DNA of 64,000 bases from JABDLO01 sp035327565. GTDB lineage: Bacteria > Bacteroidota > Bacteroidia > Chitinophagales > Saprospiraceae. Position numbers and translations under genes: made by a program. This document shows, in pieces, positions 34,497 through 43,383 of the stretch. The stretch spans positions 1 to 64,000 of the forward strand of contig DAOLDB010000007.1 of assembly GCA_035327565.1 (NCBI GenBank), written 5' to 3'. Below the pieces are notes generated by a model. The model did not search any database and had not been told where the DNA came from. It saw only the letters and a list, made by a program, of their open reading frames with translations. Each line of letters starts with the position of its first letter. Position 1 is the first letter of the stretch.

Positions 34497-35630
34497 TTGT
34501 TTCTATTAGCATATCCCATTTTTATTAAAAGTGCATTCAATACCACTTTAAATGCTTTAGGGAAGAAAATACCCATGAAGGTTGTGGCCTTTGAATCGGA
34601 CGATTGGGGTTCAGTAAGGATGCCCTCTAAAGAATTTTGTAATATTTATCAAAAATGGTACAACTCAGAAGCTTCTCCATATGCCCTGTACGATAGCATA
34701 GCTACAGATGATGATTTGACCTGCCTCTTTTCTGTTTTACATCAATACACCGATGCTTTGGGAAATTCTCCCATTTTTACTTTCAATTTTATTATGGCCA
34801 ATCCGGCCTTTCAAAGAATAAAAGACTCTGATTTCAGAGAATACTTTTACGAGCCATTTTATTTGACACTGTCCAATTATTCTCACACTGGTCAGTACAT
34901 CGATCTGATCAAAGAAGGTATTGAAAGAAAGGTGATACATTCTGAATTGCACGGAAGGGAACATGTACATATTAAAAGGTGGCTTTCGCTCTTGCAATCA
35001 AAAAACGCTGCAAGCTTAGAGGCTTTTAACCACAACACATATATGTTCCAACCTCAAAAACCTCATTTGAAAAGTAAAAGCCTTTTTGCCGCCCTTGATT
35101 TTGATTCTACCGAAGAGCTCGGCGGACACAGACAAATACTTTACGATGCCCGCGATTTGTTCAGGGACACTTTCCATAGGGCACCCGGTTCGTTTATTGC
35201 CCCCAATTATGTATGGAATAAAAATCATGAGTCAATGCTTAATGAAATAGGAATTCAGTCCGTTCAAGGAACTAAATTTCAAAATATCCCAAAACATGGT
35301 TCTTCTCATTATAAAAAGTCGCTGCGTTTAATGGGAAACAACAATAAACACAGACAAGTGCAATTAGTGAGAAATTGCTTTTTCGAGCCTTCCCATTCTC
35401 GTCGGAAAGATGAAGTCAATGCCTGTCTACGAGAAATCGACAGGGCATTCCGTTGTAAGGTTCCTGCCATTATCAGCTCTCACCGTTTACATTACATCGG
35501 CCGGCTAGATATAAAAAATCGCGACCGGAATCTTCAAATGCTCAAAACACTCCTGAGAGAAATAAATAGAAACTGGCCGGATGTTCTATATTTTAATTCT
35601 TCCGAATTAGCAAAATTGTATATGGCTTGA
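34497..35630 (+). CDS. NodB-like polysaccharide deacetylase homologue (paralogue 1)
   Basis: A 377-residue protein related to CE4/NodB deacetylases, although divergent. Motif 1 is AFESDDWGSVRMP (catalytic/metal Asp-Asp), motif 2 is HGREHVH (the His-x3-His metal ligands), motif 3 resembles SFIAPNYVWN, and a late His is in ISSHRLHYIG. It is clearly paralogous to the gene at 37665 (ESDDWGS, HGREHV and SSHRL/TSHRL are shared). It probably acts on N- or O-acetyl groups of a lipid-linked or polymeric sugar. No signal peptide is evident, which suggests a cytoplasmic substrate. The start is taken as TTG 34497; an ATG at 34575 would remove part of the homologous N terminus. Confidence 0.7.
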   Translation: MFLLAYPIFIKSAFNTTLNALGKKIPMKVVAFESDDWGSVRMPSKEFCNIYQKWYNSEASPYALYDSIATDDDLTCLFSVLHQYTDALGNSPIFTFNFIMANPAFQRIKDSDFREYFYEPFYLTLSNYSHTGQYIDLIKEGIERKVIHSELHGREHVHIKRWLSLLQSKNAASLEAFNHNTYMFQPQKPHLKSKSLFAALDFDSTEELGGHRQILYDARDLFRDTFHRAPGSFIAPNYVWNKNHESMLNEIGIQSVQGTKFQNIPKHGSSHYKKSLRLMGNNNKHRQVQLVRNCFFEPSHSRRKDEVNACLREIDRAFRCKVPAIISSHRLHYIGRLDIKNRDRNLQMLKTLLREINRNWPDVLYFNSSELAKLYMA

Positions 35631-35638
35631 CCGCCCAA

Positions 35639-36718
35639 ATGAAACTTTGTATTATTTCCCCCTCTTTAAAAATGGGCGGAATTGCGAGAGTGTTGACAGA
35701 ATTAGCCAACGAATGGGTAAAAAGTGAGTTAAACATCACCTTCATATCCTGCCTGCAAGGTAACAGACATTATCAATTGGACAATAAAATCCATTTCATT
35801 GAGCCTGAATTCAAAAGAAGTTCTTCATTTTTCAATAAGCTGATTTTTTACCCACGCCTGATTGTATTCATTTATAAAAATGTAAAAAAAGAAAAACCGC
35901 ATGCCGTCCTATCATTTGGTGATGTGTTTAATCCCATCGTTCTATTATCGCTATGGTTTGTCAGGATTCCTGTTTTCATTAGTGATCGGACCAGCCCGGA
36001 CTACAAACACTCAACATTTATAAAATTATTGAAGAAGTTCACTTACTCAAGGTCTGATGGAATGCTTTGTCAAACCAAACATGCCCAAAAATATAAGTTA
36101 AAAGAGTATGGTAATCAGTTAAATACCTTTGTGATAGACAATCCGGTAAGAAAAATTAATATAAAGGAGGGTGCCAGGGAGAACTTTATTCTTTATGTTG
36201 GCAGATTTGCATGGGAAAAAGGACCGGATCGATTGATTCACGCCTTTAGTCAACTAAAACGACAATGCGATTGGAGATTAATTATGGCCGGGGATGGGCC
36301 ATTGCTTGCAGAGATGAAACTCTTGGCAAAAAAGTTGGAGGTTGAAGATAAGATTGAATTTCCCGGTAAAGTGAAAGATGTTGATGCTCTTTATTCAAAA
36401 GCATCCGTTTTTGTTCTTCCCTCTCGGGTGGAAGGATTTCCCAATGCATTATGTGAAGCGATGATTGCTGGACTTCCCGTGATTTGCTTTGATGGTTTTC
36501 CCGCTGACGAAATAATACATCATAATTATGATGGTATAATTCTTAAAGATGGAGATATTGATATGCTTTCAAAAACCATTCAGACTTTAATTGACAAACC
36601 CGAAGAGAGAATACGACTGGGAAAGAATGCATCCATTATTTTTGAAAGATTGAATGTACGTAATATCTCAACTCAGTTAATCAGATATATTGAGAGCGAA
36701 ACACTTAGGAATAAATAG
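35639..36718 (+). CDS. Glycosyltransferase family 4
   Basis: A 359-residue retaining GT-B enzyme. N terminus MKLCIISPSLKMGGIARVL carries the acceptor-loop glycines; the donor domain shows ILYVGRFAWEKGPDRLIHAF, MAGDGPLLAEMK, and FVLPSRVEGFPNALCEAMIAGLPVI with the E-x7-E-type signature. ATG 35639 is chosen over the overlapping TTG 35627. The organisation resembles GalNAc/galactosyl transferases such as PglH/PglJ, but donor identity is not proven. It is tightly packed with both neighbours (the ATG of the next gene follows its stop at once). Confidence 0.88.
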   Translation: MKLCIISPSLKMGGIARVLTELANEWVKSELNITFISCLQGNRHYQLDNKIHFIEPEFKRSSSFFNKLIFYPRLIVFIYKNVKKEKPHAVLSFGDVFNPIVLLSLWFVRIPVFISDRTSPDYKHSTFIKLLKKFTYSRSDGMLCQTKHAQKYKLKEYGNQLNTFVIDNPVRKINIKEGARENFILYVGRFAWEKGPDRLIHAFSQLKRQCDWRLIMAGDGPLLAEMKLLAKKLEVEDKIEFPGKVKDVDALYSKASVFVLPSRVEGFPNALCEAMIAGLPVICFDGFPADEIIHHNYDGIILKDGDIDMLSKTIQTLIDKPEERIRLGKNASIIFERLNVRNISTQLIRYIESETLRNK

Positions 36719-37651
36719 ATGGATCTATTATATAAAATTTATTTTTCAATTCCCGGGTTCTCACGCTTTGGCTATTTAGGCAAGGCGGGAAATAGAATTT
36801 TAGAATTGATTTATGTTTATTTATATGAGGCTTTCCTTCCAAAAAAAATCAGGACCAGGTTACAATCCGGGGAATATGGTGTATATAAAGGTTCAAAAAG
36901 AGAAGAAAAATATATTGTTTCATTAACATCCTTTCCTGCAAGAATGGATAGAATATGGATTACCATTGATTCTCTTCTTCGACAATCATTTAAACCGGAT
37001 AGAGTTATCTTATGGTTAGGAAATGAACAGTTTCCTGGTTGGATCGTACCTGATGAACTAAAGGCTTTGCAACAAAGGGGTTTAGAAATAAGAATGTGTG
37101 ATGATCTTAAGTCTCACAAAAAATACTACTATTCCTGCTCGCAGTTTAAGGATGCAAATATAATTACCTGTGACGATGACGTATATTATCCAAGAAATAC
37201 TTTGGAGGAATTAGTTAATACCCACATTAAATATCCAACATCCGTGGTCGCAAACTTTGCACATTTGATTATTTGCAGGGAGGGGAGAATTTCTCCGTAC
37301 AAAAAGTGGAAGCATAAATATAAAAGTATTAAAAAGCCTTCTCATCAATTACTCCAGGTAGGTGTTGGAGGTGTGCTATATCCGCCAAATTCTTTATATA
37401 AAGATGTATTTAATAAAGAGCTGATTTTTCAATTAAGTCCTAAATCCGATGATGTGTGGCTAAAGACTATGAGCTACTTGAATGGAACGAAAATTATCAC
37501 AAATCAAGCTTTTACCAGACAATTTATCACCGTTAGAGGATCTCAAAAAGAATCGTTGGTTGCCATGAATACACATAAGGGGCTAAAGGACAAACAAATT
37601 GAGAATGTGTTAAACCACTATTCGCAAATTGACATTTCTTGTCTAGAATAG
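36719..37651 (+). CDS. GT-A fold glycosyltransferase-like protein
   Basis: A 310-residue cytoplasmic protein with a GT-A pattern. YIVSLTSFPARMDRIWITIDSLLRQ forms the nucleotide-binding start, and the metal motif is a triple aspartate in ITCDDDVYYP. The C-terminal half includes KSDDVWLKTM, a probable catalytic Asp region. Similar proteins occur in many capsule loci, annotated only as glycosyltransferases. It lies between the two deacetylase-like paralogues and is probably involved in the same modification block. Confidence 0.7.
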   Translation: MDLLYKIYFSIPGFSRFGYLGKAGNRILELIYVYLYEAFLPKKIRTRLQSGEYGVYKGSKREEKYIVSLTSFPARMDRIWITIDSLLRQSFKPDRVILWLGNEQFPGWIVPDELKALQQRGLEIRMCDDLKSHKKYYYSCSQFKDANIITCDDDVYYPRNTLEELVNTHIKYPTSVVANFAHLIICREGRISPYKKWKHKYKSIKKPSHQLLQVGVGGVLYPPNSLYKDVFNKELIFQLSPKSDDVWLKTMSYLNGTKIITNQAFTRQFITVRGSQKESLVAMNTHKGLKDKQIENVLNHYSQIDISCLE

Positions 37652-37664
37652 TGTAAGCAATTTT

Positions 37665-38777
37665 ATGAAAATTAAATTAAAACACTATTTAAAGCACTTG
37701 CCCGGTTGGTCAACAAATCGAAAATTTCTAATACTTGAATCGGATGATTGGGGTAGTATAAGGATGCCATCCAATCAGGTCCGCCTTGAATTGGAAAAAA
37801 ATGGTTTATTAAAAAATGACAGTAATTTTCTTAAATACGACACACTCGCTGATAAAGAAGATTTGGATGCCCTTTTTGGAACGCTTTCTTCCGTCTCCGA
37901 TCTACATGGAAATAACGCTGTATTTAGTCCCTTCGTTTGTGTTTCCAATCCTGATTTTAGGAAAATAATAGAAGCAGATTACCAAGAATACTTTTGGGAG
38001 CCATTTACAACTACATTAAACAGATATTATGGAGACAATGTGTTTCCTATGTGGAAAGCCGGTATGAAAGAAAATCTTTTTATTCCTCAATTTCATGGAC
38101 GTGAACATGTTAATGCTCCCATGCTTTTAAAGTATTTGCAAAACGATTCAAATCACGTTTTTAAAGCATTTCATTTGGGAGTCGTACACCTCCCTATACC
38201 TGACATTTCTCCTTTGATTTTAAAAAGTTTAGCTCCTGCTTATTTTATTAATCATGTTTCAGAGATGGATATATACCATCGATCGCTGGAACAAGGTATT
38301 TCACTATTTCAATCTATTTTTCATCAAAAGCCTGTATCCTTTGCTGCTCCTAATGGCATTTTCCATCCCGATCTTGAACAGACATTGGCTGTAAATGGAA
38401 TAAAGGGATTAGTCGTTAACCAAAAACGGCTGGAACCCAATTTGCGGGGAGGTCTAAAGTCTAGAAGCTTTCTTTTAAGTTTTGGTAGAAAGAATCATTT
38501 GGGCCAGGTGTATTACAAGCGAAATGTAAAATTCGAACCCGTTCAGAAGGATTATTCCTTGAATCAAACACTATTTGAAATCAAAGCTGCCTTTCAAATG
38601 GGCAAACCTGCTGTCGTGACCAGTCACCGGTTGAATTATATTGGTGTATTATCTAGGAATCATCGTGAAAAGAATTTGGAGGAACTACGCAAGCTCCTTC
38701 AAAAAGTAATTATACAACACCCTGATATTGAGTTTATCAGTACAACTCAATTGGTAAACCTTATGAATCCCATTTAA
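37665..38777 (+). CDS. NodB-like polysaccharide deacetylase homologue (paralogue 2)
   Basis: A 370-residue paralogue of the product of 34497. It shares ILESDDWGSIRMPS at the N terminus, the metal motif HGREHVN, SFAAPNGIFHPD and VVTSHRLNYIG. Conservation of the metal ligands in both copies suggests both are active, with different positions or sugars as substrates. The N terminus lacks a signal peptide. Duplication within the locus, with a glycosyltransferase gene pair between the copies, points to a modular repeat-unit block. The biochemical activity (N- versus O-deacetylation) is inferred from fold only. Confidence 0.7.
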   Translation: MKIKLKHYLKHLPGWSTNRKFLILESDDWGSIRMPSNQVRLELEKNGLLKNDSNFLKYDTLADKEDLDALFGTLSSVSDLHGNNAVFSPFVCVSNPDFRKIIEADYQEYFWEPFTTTLNRYYGDNVFPMWKAGMKENLFIPQFHGREHVNAPMLLKYLQNDSNHVFKAFHLGVVHLPIPDISPLILKSLAPAYFINHVSEMDIYHRSLEQGISLFQSIFHQKPVSFAAPNGIFHPDLEQTLAVNGIKGLVVNQKRLEPNLRGGLKSRSFLLSFGRKNHLGQVYYKRNVKFEPVQKDYSLNQTLFEIKAAFQMGKPAVVTSHRLNYIGVLSRNHREKNLEELRKLLQKVIIQHPDIEFISTTQLVNLMNPI

Positions 38778-38781
38778 ATCA

Positions 38782-39927
38782 TTGGCTGACCCAAAGAAAC
38801 TCGTCATAGGAATTACAATATCAGGAAGTGTTCCATTAATCCGTGGTCAGGCATTGTATTTTTCACAACAAGGTTACCAGGTTTTTCTTTTGTGTCCTAA
38901 AGATGAAAAATCCCTCGCTTATTGCAGGGAAGAAGGCTGTACCTTACTGGAAGTGAAAATCGAACGCCGCATCAGCCCGTTTAAAGATCTTATTTCCTTG
39001 ATTCAAATAACGAGAATTCTGCGGAAGTTGAACCCAGATATTGTCAATGTTGGAACTCCAAAAATGGGATTAATCGGATCAGTGGCTGCATGGTTGGCGA
39101 AGGTGCCAGTAAGAATTTATACATGTCGCGGACTGCGTTATGAACATGAAAAAGGATGGTTCAGAAAACTACTTTACTTTACAGAAACTGTGCCCGGAAA
39201 ACTTTCCCATAAAGTGATATGTATCTCGCCTTCTGTAAAAGAAAGAGCAGTCAAAGATCGCGTTTTTAATGTAGGCAAAACTGTTGCTTTTGCAAAAGGG
39301 AGCAGCAATGGAATTAATGCTCATCGTTTCAGTAAAGAGAACATAAACTTTATGGTAAGAGAAAAGCTATTGGGTGATTTAAATCTCAAGGGTAGATTTA
39401 TATTTGGAATGATTGGAAGATTGATTGATCGCAAAGGAATTAATGAGTTGTTTGAGGCATTTCAAATTCTCTACAGTCACAATCACAATATCTCGCTTGT
39501 GCTGGTTGGCAAAAAAGACCTTTCTCAAAACAAAGACAAAAGTCTGATTTCAAATATTACAGGGCACCCTGCCATCCAGTGGGTAGGCTGGCAGGATGAT
39601 GTACCGCTTTATATGTCCCTTTTTCATGTTTTTGTAATGCCTGCTTGGTGGGAAGGTTTTGGAAATGCATATGTAGAAGCAGCGGCAATGGGGATCCCGG
39701 TTATTGGTTCTTCAGGAACCGGTTGTGTGGATGCAGTAAATCATGGTTATAATGGATTGGTTGTCCCGCCAAAAGATGTCAATGCACTTGTAAATGCAAT
39801 GGAAGCGTATTTACACCAACCCAATCTCATGATGGAACATGGTAAAAACGGTGTAATTTGGGCAAGTCATTTCAAACAAGAAGACATTTGGCGAGCTCAA
39901 AAAGAACTTTATGAGTCGTTTACCTGA
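38782..39927 (+). CDS. Glycosyltransferase family 4
   Basis: A 381-residue GT4 enzyme. N-terminal domain with IGITISGSVPLIRGQALYF and the YTCRGLRYEHEKGW segment typical of WcaL/PglA-like transferases; donor domain with FGMIGRLIDRKGINELFEAF, PAWWEGFGNAYVEAAAMGIPVIG (E-x7-E) and GTGCVDAVNHGYNGLVVPP. The TTG start is forced because the beta1 strand begins seven residues in. It overlaps the next gene by 17 bp. It likely adds a sugar to the growing lipid-linked unit at the inner membrane. Confidence 0.9.
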   Translation: MADPKKLVIGITISGSVPLIRGQALYFSQQGYQVFLLCPKDEKSLAYCREEGCTLLEVKIERRISPFKDLISLIQITRILRKLNPDIVNVGTPKMGLIGSVAAWLAKVPVRIYTCRGLRYEHEKGWFRKLLYFTETVPGKLSHKVICISPSVKERAVKDRVFNVGKTVAFAKGSSNGINAHRFSKENINFMVREKLLGDLNLKGRFIFGMIGRLIDRKGINELFEAFQILYSHNHNISLVLVGKKDLSQNKDKSLISNITGHPAIQWVGWQDDVPLYMSLFHVFVMPAWWEGFGNAYVEAAAMGIPVIGSSGTGCVDAVNHGYNGLVVPPKDVNALVNAMEAYLHQPNLMMEHGKNGVIWASHFKQEDIWRAQKELYESFT

Positions 39928-41014
39928 AAAGAATATGATAATCGTGGGTGATATTGCCGTACCATCTCCACACCACTCTGAGATTTTTAACAGTCAACTT
40001 CAAAAAAACAGTCCTGTTTTTAAAGATAAGATTGTCATAGGTAACCTCGAGGGATTGATTATGGATGATTGTGGAATGAATAACAAAAAGCCTATCCTTT
40101 TTAATCATTCATCTATGACCCATGTCCTTAATCATTGGAACTTTTCCTATGTAGGGCTTGCTAATAACCACACCCTGGACAGACCACAGTGCTTTGAGAT
40201 AACCGCTGAATGGCTGAAGCAAAAAAACATTCATTATTCCGGGGCAGGGTTCAGCTGGCAAGCAGCCAATCAACCTGCAATGCTGGAGATGGGCGACAGA
40301 TTGCTCATCATTTTTAATCATTGTTGGCATGTAATGCTACAACATCAAAATAATCCTTCCTGTAATGTCCATGTAGCAATAATTGATGAAGAATTTATAT
40401 TAAATCAGGTCGCCTTTTACCGGCAACAATACCCTGAAAGCATCATTTTAATCTATCCGCATTGGAATTTTGATCTTGAAATTTACCCCTTTCCTGTACA
40501 TAGAATATGGTCAAAACATTTAATCGATGCGGGTGCAAATATGATTGTTGGCGGGCATTCTCATTGCATTCAGGGAGGTGAGCAATATAAAAACGGATGG
40601 ATCATTTATGGTATTGGAAATTTCTTTATACCATGGTATACATTTATTAACGGACATATTTCTTTTCCCGATTTTGCAAAGATTGAACTGGCTATTGAAT
40701 GGGATTTCACAAATGAACCAATGCTGCATTTTTTAAAATATAACCCTGATAGTGGAAACCATCTGTTAAATCATCTGAGTTCTGAGCCTTTTACTACAAG
40801 TTCTACTTTTCTTCAATACTCTCCTTACAGGGACATGACTGACCATAATTATGAAATGTTTTTCAAAAAAAATAGAAGAAAGAGGAAATGGGTGCCCGTC
40901 TATTATGACTATACTTCCAAATTCAATAACAAAGTCAAAGACACTTTATTAATCACCCGCATCAGAATTGCCAGAAAATTAGCTCAATACAACCTGAGAA
41001 ACTGGAACAATTAA
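39911..41014 (+). CDS. CapA-like (PGA_cap) metallophosphatase-fold protein
   Basis: A 367-residue protein of the CapA/PgsA family. The metal-binding pattern is visible: GDIAVPSP, IGNLEGLI, GLANNHTLDR and GGHSHCIQGGEQ. CapA is needed for poly-gamma-glutamate capsule synthesis, and homologues are found in many polysaccharide loci with unclear roles. Here there is no signal peptide or anchor, unlike CapA, so a cytoplasmic hydrolase or phosphatase is possible. It precedes an adenylate-forming enzyme and an ATP-grasp protein, which supports a role in attaching or processing an amino-acid-like substituent. Confidence 0.75.
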   Translation: MSRLPEKNMIIVGDIAVPSPHHSEIFNSQLQKNSPVFKDKIVIGNLEGLIMDDCGMNNKKPILFNHSSMTHVLNHWNFSYVGLANNHTLDRPQCFEITAEWLKQKNIHYSGAGFSWQAANQPAMLEMGDRLLIIFNHCWHVMLQHQNNPSCNVHVAIIDEEFILNQVAFYRQQYPESIILIYPHWNFDLEIYPFPVHRIWSKHLIDAGANMIVGGHSHCIQGGEQYKNGWIIYGIGNFFIPWYTFINGHISFPDFAKIELAIEWDFTNEPMLHFLKYNPDSGNHLLNHLSSEPFTTSSTFLQYSPYRDMTDHNYEMFFKKNRRKRKWVPVYYDYTSKFNNKVKDTLLITRIRIARKLAQYNLRNWNN

Positions 41015-41018
41015 TGCC

Positions 41019-42332
41019 ATGCGCAAGACCCTGACGAACGCTCTTTTTCACTTATATGACTTAAGATTCAATCGTGATCTTTCAAAAAAATATAATGAGG
41101 TTAAGCACCAATACGACCAACAAATTTTGTTGAACAAAATCGCATTAAATGCATTTTTGGAAAGTTGGGGATATGAAAATCAACTTTTGAATTTGCCCTT
41201 GATGACTAAGAGTGATGTTATTGACAAGGCAAAATGTATTAACAGGAAAAAAGTATATAATTGGGCTTATACCGGAGGTTCTTTTGGTGAGCCTTTACAA
41301 ATACCCTATTCATTTCAGCGGTCTCTAATACGTACCGCTACTTTCAGGTTTTATAACGAAAAGGCTGGTTATAATCTTGGTGACCCCTATGCTTTAATAA
41401 GGGCAAAAGAAAAGCCATCCATTTTGAAGTTTCTCAGAAATGAATACATTATTATTCCTTTGGATACTTCAACATCCAATATCCGAAAAATGCTCCAAAC
41501 TATGATTGAAAGGAAGATTGAATTTCTGTTGGGGTATCCTACAGTCATGTTTGATATGGCTAAAGAAATTTCACTCCACTCTGGTTTTAATGACCATCTC
41601 AAAATAAAAAATTTGGTTTCAACTTCTGAAATGATCGATGAAGACAAAAGAAATTTTATTCAAAAGGTGTTTGGTTGCCAATTGATTGACAGGTACAGTA
41701 ACGAAGAAGTGGGTCTTATCGCTCAGCAAAAATCTTTTGGTAGTGAATATATAGTGAATCAATATGGCTTGTTTGTGGAAATCGTTTCATTGAATAACCA
41801 TATGCCGGTGAATTCTGGTGAGGTAGGAAAAGTCGTAGTTACTGACTTAAACAATGATCTGATTCCCATCGTGAGATATGATACAGGAGATTTAGCAGTA
41901 GCCGGGGAATATTTGGATGATCAGTTGTTCACAATCAAGAGTATCATTGGCCGTACCGCAGATAAATTATTCGACTCAAAAGGAAATCCGGTATCATCTT
42001 TGGCTTTAGGTCCTGCTATTTACAAACCCTTGGCAAAAGGCGAAATACTCACACATTATCAGTTTATTCAAAAATCATTGAACACCTTTCTCTTAAAGTT
42101 GAAATATTCAAAAGACATTTTTTCGGTTGATAAAGGTATAGAGATTATAGATAATTTAAAGAAACTTCTTGGAGCGGATGTGAAGATTAACATTGAGTTT
42201 GTTGACAACATCGAAATGCTCCCTTCCGGCAAAAGATCAATATACATCAATGAAATGGAGACGCAACCTCATTCATCAAATCAGAATTCTAATGCAGATA
42301 CCCATACTGAGTGCGAAGAGAAATTAAAATAA
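41019..42332 (+). CDS. PaaK/CapK-like adenylate-forming enzyme
   Basis: A 437-residue member of the phenylacetate-CoA ligase/CapK branch of the ANL superfamily. The phosphate-binding loop region is YTGGSFGEPLQIPYSF, followed by a YSNEEVGLIAQQ motif and a VVTDLNNDLIPIVRYDTGD segment (the A7-like aspartate), then a C-terminal swivel domain with GRTADKLFDSKG. Such enzymes activate a carboxylate as acyl-AMP. The acid and acceptor are unknown. It starts 4 bases after capA-like and is followed after one base by an ATP-grasp gene. The last 20 residues are polar and probably disordered. Confidence 0.8.
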   Translation: MRKTLTNALFHLYDLRFNRDLSKKYNEVKHQYDQQILLNKIALNAFLESWGYENQLLNLPLMTKSDVIDKAKCINRKKVYNWAYTGGSFGEPLQIPYSFQRSLIRTATFRFYNEKAGYNLGDPYALIRAKEKPSILKFLRNEYIIIPLDTSTSNIRKMLQTMIERKIEFLLGYPTVMFDMAKEISLHSGFNDHLKIKNLVSTSEMIDEDKRNFIQKVFGCQLIDRYSNEEVGLIAQQKSFGSEYIVNQYGLFVEIVSLNNHMPVNSGEVGKVVVTDLNNDLIPIVRYDTGDLAVAGEYLDDQLFTIKSIIGRTADKLFDSKGNPVSSLALGPAIYKPLAKGEILTHYQFIQKSLNTFLLKLKYSKDIFSVDKGIEIIDNLKKLLGADVKINIEFVDNIEMLPSGKRSIYINEMETQPHSSNQNSNADTHTECEEKLK

Positions 42333-42333
42333 T

Positions 42334-43383
42334 ATGAAAGTCCTGTTATGTGGTGTTGGTGGCCCTACTCCCATTGGAATGGCAAAAAGTCTTCGCTTTA
42401 AGTATCCAGATATTAATTTAATAGGTGCGGATGGTAACCGGTTTGCACCCGGACTCTATAGAGAAAATTTGTTCAATAAATGCATTCTTACTCCTTATAC
42501 CCGTCAGCAGGATTATTGGGCCGTTTTAGAAAAAGTCATTGAAAAAGAGAAAATAGACTTTGCTTTTATAGTTCCCGAAACCGAAGTGCTGGCATGGTCA
42601 CAAAGAATGATGGATCATCAGCTTCCCTGTTTAAGTCTTATTCCGGATTTTGAGGTTGCTACTTTTATTTTTAATAAGAAAGATCTTGCCGAATTTTTAT
42701 ATGAAAAGGATTTAAGTGCCAAAACCGTTTCTATCAATCATCCAAAAAAAGATGAAATTGTAGCATTGGGTAATATTTTGAAATATCCTTATTGGGTACG
42801 ACTAAATAAAACCGCCGGAGCATTAGGAGCAATGAAAATTCATCATTCAGGAGATTTGCAACCATGGTTGAAAATGTTTCCCGGAAATGCAGATTTTATA
42901 GCTTCTGAATATCTTCCTGGAAGGAATTATGCTTGTAAGTTGTTATATATACATGGGGAGTTGATATTAGGTGCTGCCGCTGAAAGAATTGAGTATTTAT
43001 TGCCCAACCTTTCACCTACTAAAATTACAGGTATGTGTGCACGAGGCCGTCTATTGAATAACCATGAATTACTCCATAGGGCACATCGTGCAATGACATT
43101 GATATACCATCGATTTGAAAAGCCCATTCATGGTATGTTTACAGTGGATATGAAAGAAAATAAAAATGGAGTGCCAATGATAACAGAAATCAATTTACGG
43201 CACGTTTCTTTTACTCACGCTTTTTCTTTGGCAGGAGCTAACTTTGCATTTGAAACGCTTGAATATTTTTACTACAATAAGCCCTCCGGATCCCCGATAC
43301 TTCACACCTTTGAAGAAGAGTACCATTTCATCAGGGGGGTAGATTCAGAATTATTTATTGTTCGTGATACCGATTTGCTATGA
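42334..43383 (+). CDS. ATP-grasp ligase
   Basis: A 349-residue carbamoyl-phosphate-synthetase-like ATP-grasp protein. A Rossmann-type N-terminal domain (LLCGVGGPTPIGMAKSL, IGADGN) precedes the grasp domain, with the ATP lysine region YPYWVRLNKTAGALGA and the metal ligands in GMFTVDMKENKNGVPMITEINLRH. ATP-grasp ligases form amide or peptide bonds through acyl-phosphates. With the adjacent adenylate-forming and CapA-like genes it suggests coupling of an amino acid or other acid to an amino sugar or uronic acid. The exact substrate is not determinable. Its stop overlaps the next start (ATGA). Confidence 0.82.
   Translation: MKVLLCGVGGPTPIGMAKSLRFKYPDINLIGADGNRFAPGLYRENLFNKCILTPYTRQQDYWAVLEKVIEKEKIDFAFIVPETEVLAWSQRMMDHQLPCLSLIPDFEVATFIFNKKDLAEFLYEKDLSAKTVSINHPKKDEIVALGNILKYPYWVRLNKTAGALGAMKIHHSGDLQPWLKMFPGNADFIASEYLPGRNYACKLLYIHGELILGAAAERIEYLLPNLSPTKITGMCARGRLLNNHELLHRAHRAMTLIYHRFEKPIHGMFTVDMKENKNGVPMITEINLRHVSFTHAFSLAGANFAFETLEYFYYNKPSGSPILHTFEEEYHFIRGVDSELFIVRDTDLL

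Noticed and set aside
39911..41014. Poly-gamma-glutamate capsule synthesis based on the CapA homologue
   Set aside because: No CapB or CapC homologue is present and the protein lacks the membrane anchor; the locus is clearly a polysaccharide locus.
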